Of a stretch of DNA of 64,000 nucleotides, positions 15,337-22,921 are shown one piece after another. Source of the stretch: Butyricicoccus porcorum (GTDB taxonomy: Bacteria; Bacillota; Clostridia; Oscillospirales; Butyricicoccaceae); assembly GCF_002157465.1 (NCBI RefSeq), contig NZ_NHOC01000002.1, positions 328,352-392,351 on the forward strand, written 5' to 3'. Position numbers and translations under genes: made by a program. Position 1 is the first letter of the stretch. Every line of letters begins with the position of its first letter. Below the pieces are notes generated by a model. The model was not told the DNA's origin, did not search any database, and saw only the letters and a list, made by a program, of their open reading frames with translations.

Positions 15337-17928
15337 TTATTTGTTATCCAGCACATATTGTCCCGCGTGCAAAACCACATTGCGCAGCGTGTATTCCGCG
15401 ACGGATAACGTGTCCATACCGTAGTAATTTGTAGTGGTATCCGTATAAACGCCGTCGGTATAGTTGATTGACACGGCTGCTTCTACTGTGGCGGCGAATG
15501 TCATACCGCTTTCATACCACCATTTGGACGCCGTACAAAGCGTCTTATCCTTCGACACGCTGGATGGCGCCGCGCCGGATTTATCTACCAGAAGGGAAAA
15601 TCCGGTTCCGAAATACTGCGGATAGTTCTTTTTGAATGCGCACGAACAGTCCACCAACGACTGATACATCAACCCAAGCCATCGGTAATCACATACCGTT
15701 GTATAGAACTGCCATTTTTCCTTGTTGTAGTTGTGGTGGTCAATGCACATATCCGGCTGAATCAAATCCGTTATGTTCATGACGAGCTGTGTTTCAAATT
15801 CGCTTCCGGCAGATGGGCCACTGTAATTGTTCGCTGCTGTGTCCTTCGTATCTTCGCTCCGCACCTTCCAGTCCTCAACAGGGAAATTTCTATTGATATT
15901 TACCCCGTTGGCATTGCCGCGCAGTCCGTGGTACATGCCATAGCCATTCAGACACGGGATGATATAGATATCAAAGGCCGCCCGCAGCTTGAAGAAATTT
16001 TCGTCTGTCAAAACGCTGTCGCACAGCTGCTTTGCAAACAGATAGGCATTGTATGGTGCGGCATATTCATTTCCATGCACACCGCAGACAATCAGCAGCT
16101 TTGCCTTTTTGCACGTGCCATCATTTCCGGCAGATGCATTGGATTCAGAAAGGGTGTACAGATATGTCTTGTATGCCGGTGTATCCGCATAGATGCTGCT
16201 GCCCGATACGCCGTTGGCATAATCGGGGTATGTCATACTGCACAGCCCCGCTGCATCTGATTTTGTCACATAGTCGGGATATGCTGTAACCAGCCCGTCA
16301 AACAGACTGTACACCTGCTCCAGCGTTTTCTCCGGCAGGGTGTCGGCAGATAAATCCACGCCAGACAAATCGCCGGATACATCGCGCATAGTATGGTCGA
16401 TTTCAAACCGCACAAGCGGTCGGTTGATCTTATTTTCGATTTTGACATACGCCGTGTAGGACAGATCTGTCGCAGCGCCATAATCCAAGCCGTCGCGCAG
16501 CATCGCACGGTATAAATATTGGCTGTGGTCGAAATCGGTCACCTCTGCTGACGCCTCGTAATCGATATAATCCACAAAATTTCCATCTTTGTCATAGCGG
16601 AACAGATACAGCCATCCCAGCCGGGACGTCGTGATCTTCTGCACATCTTCCGGCAGAAAGCCTGTTCGGATACGCAGGGCAAAACTGTTTGCAGTCGGCA
16701 AACCGTCTGTACCATCCGCAGTCTTGATGTGACCCTGTTCCCACACCGGGGACAGGATATGGTCAATACTACAGATTCGTGACTGCTGGTCGCTGTCTGT
16801 TTTTTCCAGCGCCGCAATCGCCGCACCGGTTGCCGCTGCGTCTGCCGACTTTCCGGCGGCAGTCAGTTCCGTGTCCGTCAGAGTAAGCAGCTGAATATGT
16901 TCCGCATAATCTGTGTCAATCGCCGTCGTCGTTTTTACGTGTCTGGCAGTCAACCGAATTTTTGATGCCTGCGCATCTTCTGCCAGCACATCTGCAACCA
17001 AAAAATCCTGTGTAAATCCAAGATCGGACACCTTCACAAATGTACCGTCTGCGGCATACAACTGTGCCCTGACATTTGCCTGATCGTCCGCTTTGACGCG
17101 AATGACATTATCGGGTATGTAGCTGATCGTGCGGATTCGGGTGTTGTTTGTATTGTTCGTTCCATCCGAATTGATCTGTCCGCTTTCCCACAGAGAGAGT
17201 GAATTGATATTGTTTTCAAGTTCTTCTGTAAATAAACGGATGTCCTGTGTGTTCTTCTCGATCTGCTCCGCCTGTGCGGCAGTCGCACCAGCCTGCACGC
17301 CGTTCGCCTTGCAGTATGTGTCGACAAAACCCTGCATTTCTTCGGAGCTTGCAATTGGTACACTGACTGCGCCGTTTTTGTCCGGAGATACTCCATTCAC
17401 GGTTTTTACACGTTGTGCGATTTCAGCATCAGATAATGTCTGTGCCTGTTCCAGTTTCTGTAATTCTGCACTGGCGTCGTTCAGCTCGTTGCCCAGGTCA
17501 GATATTTCTGTTTCCTGTGTTTTCAGCATCGTGCTGTGCTGCTTCAACGTGTTGCTGTGCTGTTCCAGTATGGTATCATGCTGATCAAGTCGGACATCTA
17601 AATTGTCCCACTGTTTGACCGGCGTTTCTTCGCAGACATAATCCGCCGGTCTGCAACGAGGTTCGACATGCAGAATTTGTTTCCGTATCGTGCGGAACGA
17701 TTCTGTTTCAGAAACGCATTCATAGGCGATAATCGGTTCGCAGGACTGTAGCAGGATGTTCGGCACTGCCACCGTTGGCGGGGATGTACTGCGATCCGGC
17801 TCGATGGGAATCGGCTGCTGCATGCCGTTGCGCCAGAATTCCACGCGGGAAACCGTCACATCCTCCGGATCGTACAGCTCCAGTTTCCGGTTGCTGTCCC
17901 ACTGACGGAGTCGATTTCCGTGCAGCAT
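15337..17928 (-). CDS. Phage tail fibre/baseplate protein with C-terminal M14 carboxypeptidase-like domain
   Basis: The 863-residue protein has an N-terminal baseplate-type domain (about 1-100), a coiled-coil (110-165), a phage fibre linker (VKTVNGVSPDKNGAVSV near 175), repeated beta domains to about residue 510, and a zinc peptidase domain to the end. That domain shows CGVHGNE (HXXE), NINRNFP, IDHHNY and ATVEAAV, the M14 zinc ligands, substrate arginine region and catalytic glutamate. It probably cleaves peptide crosslinks or surface glycopeptides during host contact. Its start overlaps the stop of the endolysin gene. Confidence 0.82.
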   Translation of the reverse strand: MLHGNRLRQWDSNRKLELYDPEDVTVSRVEFWRNGMQQPIPIEPDRSTSPPTVAVPNILLQSCEPIIAYECVSETESFRTIRKQILHVEPRCRPADYVCEETPVKQWDNLDVRLDQHDTILEQHSNTLKQHSTMLKTQETEISDLGNELNDASAELQKLEQAQTLSDAEIAQRVKTVNGVSPDKNGAVSVPIASSEEMQGFVDTYCKANGVQAGATAAQAEQIEKNTQDIRLFTEELENNINSLSLWESGQINSDGTNNTNNTRIRTISYIPDNVIRVKADDQANVRAQLYAADGTFVKVSDLGFTQDFLVADVLAEDAQASKIRLTARHVKTTTAIDTDYAEHIQLLTLTDTELTAAGKSADAAATGAAIAALEKTDSDQQSRICSIDHILSPVWEQGHIKTADGTDGLPTANSFALRIRTGFLPEDVQKITTSRLGWLYLFRYDKDGNFVDYIDYEASAEVTDFDHSQYLYRAMLRDGLDYGAATDLSYTAYVKIENKINRPLVRFEIDHTMRDVSGDLSGVDLSADTLPEKTLEQVYSLFDGLVTAYPDYVTKSDAAGLCSMTYPDYANGVSGSSIYADTPAYKTYLYTLSESNASAGNDGTCKKAKLLIVCGVHGNEYAAPYNAYLFAKQLCDSVLTDENFFKLRAAFDIYIIPCLNGYGMYHGLRGNANGVNINRNFPVEDWKVRSEDTKDTAANNYSGPSAGSEFETQLVMNITDLIQPDMCIDHHNYNKEKWQFYTTVCDYRWLGLMYQSLVDCSCAFKKNYPQYFGTGFSLLVDKSGAAPSSVSKDKTLCTASKWWYESGMTFAATVEAAVSINYTDGVYTDTTTNYYGMDTLSVAEYTLRNVVLHAGQYVLDNK

Positions 17929-18845
17929 CAGACATCACCTTCGGACGATGTAACAACAATGCTGCCGTCATTCCAGCCGACTGTACAGCCGGTGAGCTTC
18001 AGCAAATCGGGAACCGATGCATAGGAATGTCCCTTGCCAGCGATCAAACCGGGAACTGTGTGTTCCGTCCCGTTAACAGCAATATTCAGCTGGTCAAAAT
18101 TGACTGCACGGGTATCAGTTGCCGCATCATATCCGGTGTCAAGACCGAGAACATTGTTGTACTGTTTCAAGCAGACATAGGTCGTCCCGTTTTTTGTAAT
18201 GGCATCCAGCGTGAATTTTTCTCCGCCGATTTCAAACTTTGTCTTTTCGACCAATTCAGTTTCCTCCTTCTTCGGTTCTGTTTTCTTCGCAGGTGCGGGC
18301 TTGGAAATCAGATAATAACTCGGACTGCGGTCAATGGTCGCCTTACCGCACTGTGTCAGGCTGGTTTTGACTACGCCCTTGCTCACGACGCTGACATAAT
18401 TGCGCCGGATGGATGACGCGGTATATTTCCCGCTGTACCAATAGCTGTCGAGCACCGTAATTGTCTGTCCGGATGCAGCTACAGCTGCGACAAAGTGCCC
18501 GCTGTTGGAAAACAGCTTGTACGTTGATCCGGCATGCAGAATTGCTGCGCCGCCTGCTTTCAGGTGGGAGAGAAGTTCAGCATTTTTGCTGGTGCTGCGC
18601 CATTCAAACCCATACTTTGAGGCTGCTGACCGGAGAAGAACTGCTTCATCCGTGCCGCCTTCCACACGCGCACCGCACGATACGGCGAGATTGCACATTG
18701 TCGGAATGCTGATATCCGCGATGCCCAGCGCCTTCAGAGCATTACACAGGCTGGCAGGCCCGCATGCGGAATTATAGATGCTGTTTCCGCCATAGCGGAT
18801 GTTTTTGTATTCCGGCTCTGTCTGGAATTTGACTGTATAGTTCAT
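17928..18845 (-). CDS. Endolysin: C39-like peptidase with copper-amine-oxidase-like C-terminal domain
   Basis: The 305-residue protein has an N-terminal papain-like C39-type domain with cysteine in SACGPASL (near 28), histidine in SGHFVAAV (near 117) and aspartate in VLDSYWY. A lysine/glutamate-rich linker (about 183-203) leads to a C-terminal domain of the type attached to clostridial cell-wall proteins (TKNGTTYVCLKQ, GHSYASVPDLLKLTG). It probably cuts peptidoglycan peptides at lysis. It lies upstream of the fibre gene and downstream of the holin and DUF4406 genes. Confidence 0.78.
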   Translation of the reverse strand: MNYTVKFQTEPEYKNIRYGGNSIYNSACGPASLCNALKALGIADISIPTMCNLAVSCGARVEGGTDEAVLLRSAASKYGFEWRSTSKNAELLSHLKAGGAAILHAGSTYKLFSNSGHFVAAVAASGQTITVLDSYWYSGKYTASSIRRNYVSVVSKGVVKTSLTQCGKATIDRSPSYYLISKPAPAKKTEPKKEETELVEKTKFEIGGEKFTLDAITKNGTTYVCLKQYNNVLGLDTGYDAATDTRAVNFDQLNIAVNGTEHTVPGLIAGKGHSYASVPDLLKLTGCTVGWNDGSIVVTSSEGDV

Positions 18846-19138
18846 GCCGACACCACCATCTTCACATCATAGTTTTCTGCGGCAGAGCGTTCCACACGGC
18901 ATCCGCGCGCATCTTCCCAGCCTTTGCAGAAATACACCACATCAGCCTGCGCCATCATCATGATCGACTTACCTAGGAACTCCAGCGGCTTACCGTCATA
19001 GTCCGTAAAAAATGTATTCAGCGGTTCAACTTCTTCGCCGATCATCCGCTGAACATCCTGAACTGCCTGTCGACGTTCTGTCAGAATTTCGTCATTGGTT
19101 CTGCCACGCATCTGCTGCGAAATAAACAATTTTTTCAT
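18842..19138 (-). CDS. DUF4406 family protein
   Basis: The 98-residue protein starts KKLFISQQMRGR and contains LGKSIMMMAQADVVYFCKGW and GCRVERSAAE, the signature of DUF4406, a small nucleoside 2-deoxyribosyltransferase-like fold common in phages. It overlaps the holin stop by 4 nt and the endolysin start by 4 nt, so the module is translationally coupled. The substrate is unknown. Confidence 0.82.
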   Translation of the reverse strand: MKKLFISQQMRGRTNDEILTERRQAVQDVQRMIGEEVEPLNTFFTDYDGKPLEFLGKSIMMMAQADVVYFCKGWEDARGCRVERSAAENYDVKMVVSA

Positions 19139-19473
19139 TCGTCCGACTCCTCTCTTCCAATTCCAATGATTTTCAACAGCTTGGACGCTGCCAAATCCGG
19201 ATTGATCGCGCAAATGTTTTCCAACGCGCTGCCAATTTCCATCAGAACAATGTAGGTGCAGATCGCACCGGCAACCGGCAGGTTGATACCCAAATCCAGA
19301 TACCCCTCCGCGTATTGGATGAGAATACCCAGTGCGATGCACAGGATTTCTCCGATTTTGTGAAACAGCCCTTCGCGCATCATCGAGGATTTGAACTTAC
19401 CGGAACTGACCGCCTTAATCAGCCCTGTGACAAAATCCAACACAATGAATGCAAATGTGATTGCGTATACCAT
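19135..19473 (-). CDS. Phage holin (toxin secretion/phage lysis family)
   Basis: The 112-residue membrane protein has three hydrophobic segments (about 3-20, 43-58 and 66-84) and the family pattern DFVTGLIKAV and SSMMREGLFHKIGEI. It permeabilises the membrane so that the endolysin can reach the wall. The ATG at 19471-19473 follows GGAGG, and the longer frame is rejected. It is the first gene of the minus-strand lysis module. Confidence 0.9.
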   Translation of the reverse strand: MVYAITFAFIVLDFVTGLIKAVSSGKFKSSMMREGLFHKIGEILCIALGILIQYAEGYLDLGINLPVAGAICTYIVLMEIGSALENICAINPDLAASKLLKIIGIGREESDE

Positions 19474-19527
19474 ATAGTTACCTCCGCATGTTTTTTCCAC
19501 AATATCAAAATTCACAGAATCTTGCTG

Positions 19528-19556
19528 TTGCAAGTCCACACTCTGCGTAGTACGAT
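19528..19556 (+). promoter_or_regulatory. Promoter of the frameshifted membrane-protein gene
   Basis: TTGCAA and TACGAT are separated by 17 bp. Predicted initiation lies just before AAGGAG and the ATG at 19577. Confidence 0.5.
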
Positions 19557-19576
19557 ATATGCAAGGAGTTGATCGA

Positions 19577-19946
19577 ATGAAAGATTTAAGAAGTCGAGAG
19601 AAGACGGGCGCGTGGAATGTTGTTTGGGTGTTGATTGTTGCAGGCATCTTAAATAATGTTGTAAGCAACCTGTGGTTTCAAATAGTTGTTGGTTCCGGGA
19701 CAGTCCGTCCAACTGTTTTTTGCATCTGCCGGAGCGTTGCTGGGCGTTTACTGTGCCTATAAATTTATCTATAAATTTTCCGGTAACACCTGTATGTTGT
19801 GGTTCTGTAGTTTTTATACACTGTTTACTCTCGGTTCGTGTGCGAATCTGTTTGCTAACAGCCTGACGACAGGCGCAGGAGTTGTATGTGCGGCAAGCAT
19901 TGTGTTTGCGTGGGTATTGTGGTATTTCAAAAAGTGGAAAAGTTAA
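19577..19946 (+). pseudogene. Small membrane protein disrupted by a 1-nt expansion of a T run
   Basis: The first frame (MKDLRSREKTGAW onward) carries one hydrophobic segment and then loses sense after 19721. A second frame from about 19716 carries three more (FASAGALLGVYCAYKF and later). The T run at 19716-19721 has six T. With five, the two frames join into a protein of about 122 residues with four membrane segments. The family is not recognised. It could be an immunity or exclusion-type accessory gene, but that is only a guess from position. Confidence 0.72.
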
Positions 19947-19959
19947 CACCGCAAACAGG

Positions 19960-19999
19960 AAAGCCTCCATCAGTTGCAATAACCGATGGAGGCTTTGTG
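19960..19999 (+). terminator. Strong hairpin at the right end of the element
   Basis: AAAGCCTCCATC and GATGGAGGCTTT form a 12-bp perfect stem with a 13-nt loop, followed by a weak T tail. It would shield the downstream host fragment from element transcription. Confidence 0.75.
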
Positions 20000-20040
20000 T
20001 GTAACTTGAAACATCTTACGAAAAAAATCTTTGATGCCTG
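19998..20040 (+). other. attR: right attachment site of the element
   Basis: The element half is TGTGTAAC (19998-20005), 14 nt, and the core GA at 20020-20021 within ACGAA. Host gene sequence resumes as AAAAAATCTTTGATGCC. The arm is the exact inverse of GTTACACA in attL at the same 14-nt distance. Confidence 0.82.
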
Positions 20041-20485
20041 CCGATCCAAGGAATGTATCCGCGACCTGCGTGTGTATCTGACACGCTGCTCACAGGAGCT
20101 GCTGGAGCGTGCGACGAGCATCAAGCCGCGCCGTGCGGAGCTGCTGTGGGTGGACATCGACGTACAGCCGGTTGATTTCAACCGGGGATTTTTCAGCATA
20201 GATGTACGCTATTTTTACAAGGTCTTCACAGAGGTCAGCACAGGCTGCGGTTGTACACAGGAGCTGTGCGGTCTCGCCTATTATGACAAACGTGCGATTC
20301 TGTACGGCAGCGAGGGCTCTGCACGCATTTTCTCATCGCAGGCAGGATGCCCCAATGCCCAGACGATTGAACGCACGAACAAGCCGGAGGCGGTGGTTGA
20401 GTCTTGTGCCGCAGCAATCGGAATAAATCAGTCCAGAGGGAGCGGCACACCGTCCTTTGCGGCGTATACCAGTGTATCGCCCTGA
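20018..20485 (+). pseudogene. 3' fragment of the host gene interrupted by the element
   Basis: From codon AAA at 20021 the frame reads KKIFDACRSKECIRDLRVYL, then PRRAELLWVDID, FNRGFFSIDVRYFYKV and YGSEGSARIF to a stop at 20483-20485 (154 codons plus stop). It has no start or ribosome binding site of its own. It continues exactly in frame from the ACG at 6094-6096. Its 3' end overlaps the convergent NUDIX gene by 58 nt. The product family is, to my knowledge, uncharacterised and widespread in spore-forming Clostridia. Confidence 0.85.
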
Positions 20486-20904
20486 TATTCCAGCTTAAGC
20501 GAAAAGAACGGATGTTCCGGATCAAATAACAGGTTCAGGAAGATGCGGTCGCCCTCCCACATGGGCAGCGAAAGCAGCTTTTCGCGGGAAATCCACACGC
20601 AGTCGCCCTCGTCACAATCGATCAGAGTACCGGTGAAGCCGTCTGCTGTAAACAGGTGCATGTATTCCGTTTCCCAGATATCCGAGACAAAGGTGACGAT
20701 GCCGCGGTAACGGTAGCTCGTCAGGGTCAGGCCGGTTTCCTCGCGCGTTTCGCGCAGGATACATTCTTCCGGACTCTCTCTGTCCTCAAATTTACCGCCG
20801 ATGCCCAGCCATTTGTCATGGCTCTGATCATTTTCTTTCTTGGTGCGGTGCAGCATCAGATAGCTGCCATTGTGTTCAATATAGCACAGCGTGGTGTTTC
20901 TCAT
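20428..20904 (-). CDS. NUDIX hydrolase, MutT/8-oxo-dGTPase-like
   Basis: The 158-residue protein has a complete NUDIX box beginning GGKFEDRESP and ending RETREETGL near residues 37-60, and an N-terminal TTLCYIEHNGSYLMLHR strand typical of the MutT branch. It probably hydrolyses oxidised or non-canonical nucleoside triphosphates. The ribosome binding site is GGAAGGAA. It is convergent with the interrupted host gene. Confidence 0.9.
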   Translation of the reverse strand: MRNTTLCYIEHNGSYLMLHRTKKENDQSHDKWLGIGGKFEDRESPEECILRETREETGLTLTSYRYRGIVTFVSDIWETEYMHLFTADGFTGTLIDCDEGDCVWISREKLLSLPMWEGDRIFLNLLFDPEHPFFSLKLEYQGDTLVYAAKDGVPLPLD

Positions 20905-20994
20905 CGGGATTCCTTCCTTTCGTAGTTATTGTAGGCGGTTTTGCGGCAAAACGCAACGGTTATTTGCATATATCATCAGGGAGGAGGAATGCAT

Positions 20995-21096
20995 ATGGGC
21001 AAACGTCTGCGTGCATCGGATTACCGCGTGCAGTCCGACCATATACAGTGCAGGGAATGGATTCTTACTGTTTTGGGCGAGCTGAAGGAGGGGTAG
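20995..21096 (+). CDS. 33-residue ORF just upstream of the second recombinase
   Basis: The ATG at 20995 follows GGGAGGAGG at good spacing. The ORF encodes MGKRLRASDYRVQSD and ends in LGELKEG. The stop lies 1 nt before the recombinase ATG, and its last codons carry the recombinase ribosome binding site (AAGGAGG), so it may couple translation. No family is recognised. Confidence 0.5.
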   Translation: MGKRLRASDYRVQSDHIQCREWILTVLGELKEG

Positions 21097-21097
21097 G

Positions 21098-22324
21098 ATG
21101 AGCAATAAGCCGGTACGCTTTGCGGCCTATTGCCGCGTTTCGACCAAAAAAGAAGAACAGATGGATAGCCTCGCACATCAGAAGGAATTTTTTGAGCAGT
21201 ATGCGGCGCGGGAGGGCATGGAGCTCGTCAAAATTTATGCAGACGAAGGTGTATCCGGCCGACAGCTGCGCAGGCGGGAACAGTTTGTGCGCATGCTGTC
21301 CGATGCCGCACACAGCGCATTTGATCTGGTGGCCGTCAAGGATATTTCACGTTTTGCACGCAATACTGTCGATTGTTTGCAGGCGATCCGTACACTCAAA
21401 AAACAGGGCATTGCTGTGCGTTTCCTGTCATCAGGGCAGGAGAGCCTCGGCGATTCGGAATTTATTTTGACGGTGTATGCGTCGCTTGCGCAGGAAGAGA
21501 GCGCAAATCTGTCCAAACGTGTCAAATTCGGCAAGGAAATCAATGCGAAAAAGGGGCGTGTGCCGCCGATGCTGTACGGCTATGACCGCATCGATCTGTT
21601 CACCCTGCGCATTTGTGAGGCAGAGGCCGAGACAGTCCGGTTTCTGTTTGCGCGGTATCTGGATGGCTGGGGTACAGCGCGCATTGCACAGGAGCTCAAT
21701 CGAATGGGTACGCCGACCAAGTTGGGAAAACAGTGGAACTCGCGAGGCGTGCGCCGCTGCCTGAGCAACCCGGTGTACTGCGGCACATTGATCAACCATC
21801 GGAGTACCGTTGTGGATTATCTCGACGGCACGGTGAAGCCGCTGCCGCAAGGGGAATGGTTTTCACATGAGCGCCCCGACTGGGCAATTGTTCCCCGCGC
21901 ACAGTTTGACGCCGTACAGCAGGAGATGACGCGGCGACGGACCATCGCGGCGGGCAGACAGCGGATCCAAACTCACCGACCAAAGCTGCCGCTCAGTGGT
22001 CTTTTGTTCTGTGAGACATGTGGCGGCGTATTTTCCCCGCGCACACGCGGCGGACGCCGGTACTGGATGTGCTGGCACCATGACCGCGGCAAAAACGGCT
22101 GCACGAATGCCGTGAGCATCCCGGAAGCGATTGTATTTGACCTGCTGGAACGCTGTCTGCGTGATCTCACCCAGTCAGATGTGTCCTGCGTGCATGGACT
22201 GCCGCATGCGCAGCTGACTCGTCTGCTGTCCCGCATCGAGGTGGCAGAGGATCGGACGGTGCGCATTTTCTGGAAAAGGAAGGAAAATTGTTCCGATTAT
22301 TGCGGCACAGACAGAAACACTTGA
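21098..22324 (+). CDS. Second large serine recombinase
   Basis: The 408-residue protein has the resolvase domain with serine in YCRVSTKK near residue 15, the SRFARN segment near 92, a recombinase domain (EAETVRFLFARY) and a zinc ribbon (CETCGG and CWHH). It is shorter than the element integrase and has a shortened coiled-coil. No phage or transposon genes and no repeat boundaries are seen around it. It may be a domesticated host recombinase or the last remnant of a lost element. Its 3' end overlaps the start region of the cysteine-rich gene. Confidence 0.88.
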   Translation: MSNKPVRFAAYCRVSTKKEEQMDSLAHQKEFFEQYAAREGMELVKIYADEGVSGRQLRRREQFVRMLSDAAHSAFDLVAVKDISRFARNTVDCLQAIRTLKKQGIAVRFLSSGQESLGDSEFILTVYASLAQEESANLSKRVKFGKEINAKKGRVPPMLYGYDRIDLFTLRICEAEAETVRFLFARYLDGWGTARIAQELNRMGTPTKLGKQWNSRGVRRCLSNPVYCGTLINHRSTVVDYLDGTVKPLPQGEWFSHERPDWAIVPRAQFDAVQQEMTRRRTIAAGRQRIQTHRPKLPLSGLLFCETCGGVFSPRTRGGRRYWMCWHHDRGKNGCTNAVSIPEAIVFDLLERCLRDLTQSDVSCVHGLPHAQLTRLLSRIEVAEDRTVRIFWKRKENCSDYCGTDRNT

Positions 22325-22742
22325 CCCGCTGATTCTTTCGGCAAAGATGGTGGATCCGGGCTGCCGCTGCGGCTGCTGCTGTGAACTGAACAAGGTGCCG
22401 GAGAGCATTGGCTGCCTGTTCGGGGATGACATTATTCTGGATACTGATGTGAAAAAGCTGTACGTCACGCTCGGACAGTTTTCGATTATCCGCCTGGAAC
22501 GTGACATTCAACTGCTCATGCCTGCCTATGACATCTGCATGCCTGCAAAGGATTGCAGCTGCACCGGTGATGACGGGAGCTGTGGTCGTGCGGAAGACCC
22601 GTGCGATATGTTTGAACGATTTGATTTCCCGGTTGAGGAATTTTTCCCGCCCAGACGGGAGAATGCGGATTCGGGCGGCCGCAACGGAAGACAGCCCGAA
22701 TACGATGATTGCCGCTGTGAGCGCCCGCCGCACTGCGGATGA
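22287..22742 (+). CDS. Cysteine-rich clostridial protein, apparent ATT start
   Basis: The conserved-looking sequence begins IVPIIAAQTETLDP and continues to DPGCRCGCCC, VTLGQFSIIRLERD, CSCTGDDGSCG, FPVEEFFPP and a Cys/Pro-rich tail. From memory, homologues start MAVPIIAAQ, so the natural start codon seems replaced by ATT at 22287, preceded by AGGAAGG. The first in-frame ATG (22347) has no ribosome binding site. High cysteine content suggests a cross-linked or metal-binding protein such as a spore-coat component, which is unproven. The initiation site is uncertain. Confidence 0.6.
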   Translation: MVPIIAAQTETLDPLILSAKMVDPGCRCGCCCELNKVPESIGCLFGDDIILDTDVKKLYVTLGQFSIIRLERDIQLLMPAYDICMPAKDCSCTGDDGSCGRAEDPCDMFERFDFPVEEFFPPRRENADSGGRNGRQPEYDDCRCERPPHCG

Positions 22743-22780
22743 TGTGCGAAAGCACGCAATATTGCCAAAGCCGATGCGGA

Positions 22781-22808
22781 AAGCCGGAGAAATTTCTCCG
22801 GCTTTTTT
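22781..22808 (+). terminator. Intrinsic terminator after the cysteine-rich gene
   Basis: AAGCCGGAGAAA and TTTCTCCGGCTT form an essentially perfect palindromic hairpin followed by TTTT. Confidence 0.9.
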
Positions 22809-22921
22809 GCCGGAATTCGCGGAACCTATTGCGGAAATGGCGTTAAAGTAGTACAATAACCTTGATTTTAATCGGATTTTGATTTTCACATAACGGCTGA
22901 GTCCGGATAGGAGATACACCA

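Larger units (their letters stand above)
6097..20020. mobile_element. 13.9-kb phage-derived integrated element (defective prophage, skin-like)
   Basis: The boundaries are fixed by the two halves of the interrupted host gene and by matching attachment half-sites. Contents in order: a large serine recombinase at the left end, a candidate small RNA, an MNT-HEPN protein, a CI/LexA-like repressor, a Cro-like protein, an antirepressor, a plus-strand early operon, a truncated large phage protein, then a minus-strand fibre, endolysin, DUF4406 and holin module. No terminase, portal, capsid, protease, tape-measure or replication gene is present, so it cannot form particles unaided. The recombinase and both attachment sites look intact, so excision may still be possible. 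Confidence 0.92.

Noticed and set aside
19577-19946. Programmed ribosomal frameshift
   Set aside because: The required shift is +1 at a T run with no recognised stimulatory context; a single-base expansion is simpler.
20995-22324. Second integrated element with its own boundaries
   Set aside because: No phage or transposon cargo and no matching repeats flank the second recombinase, so no element can be delimited.
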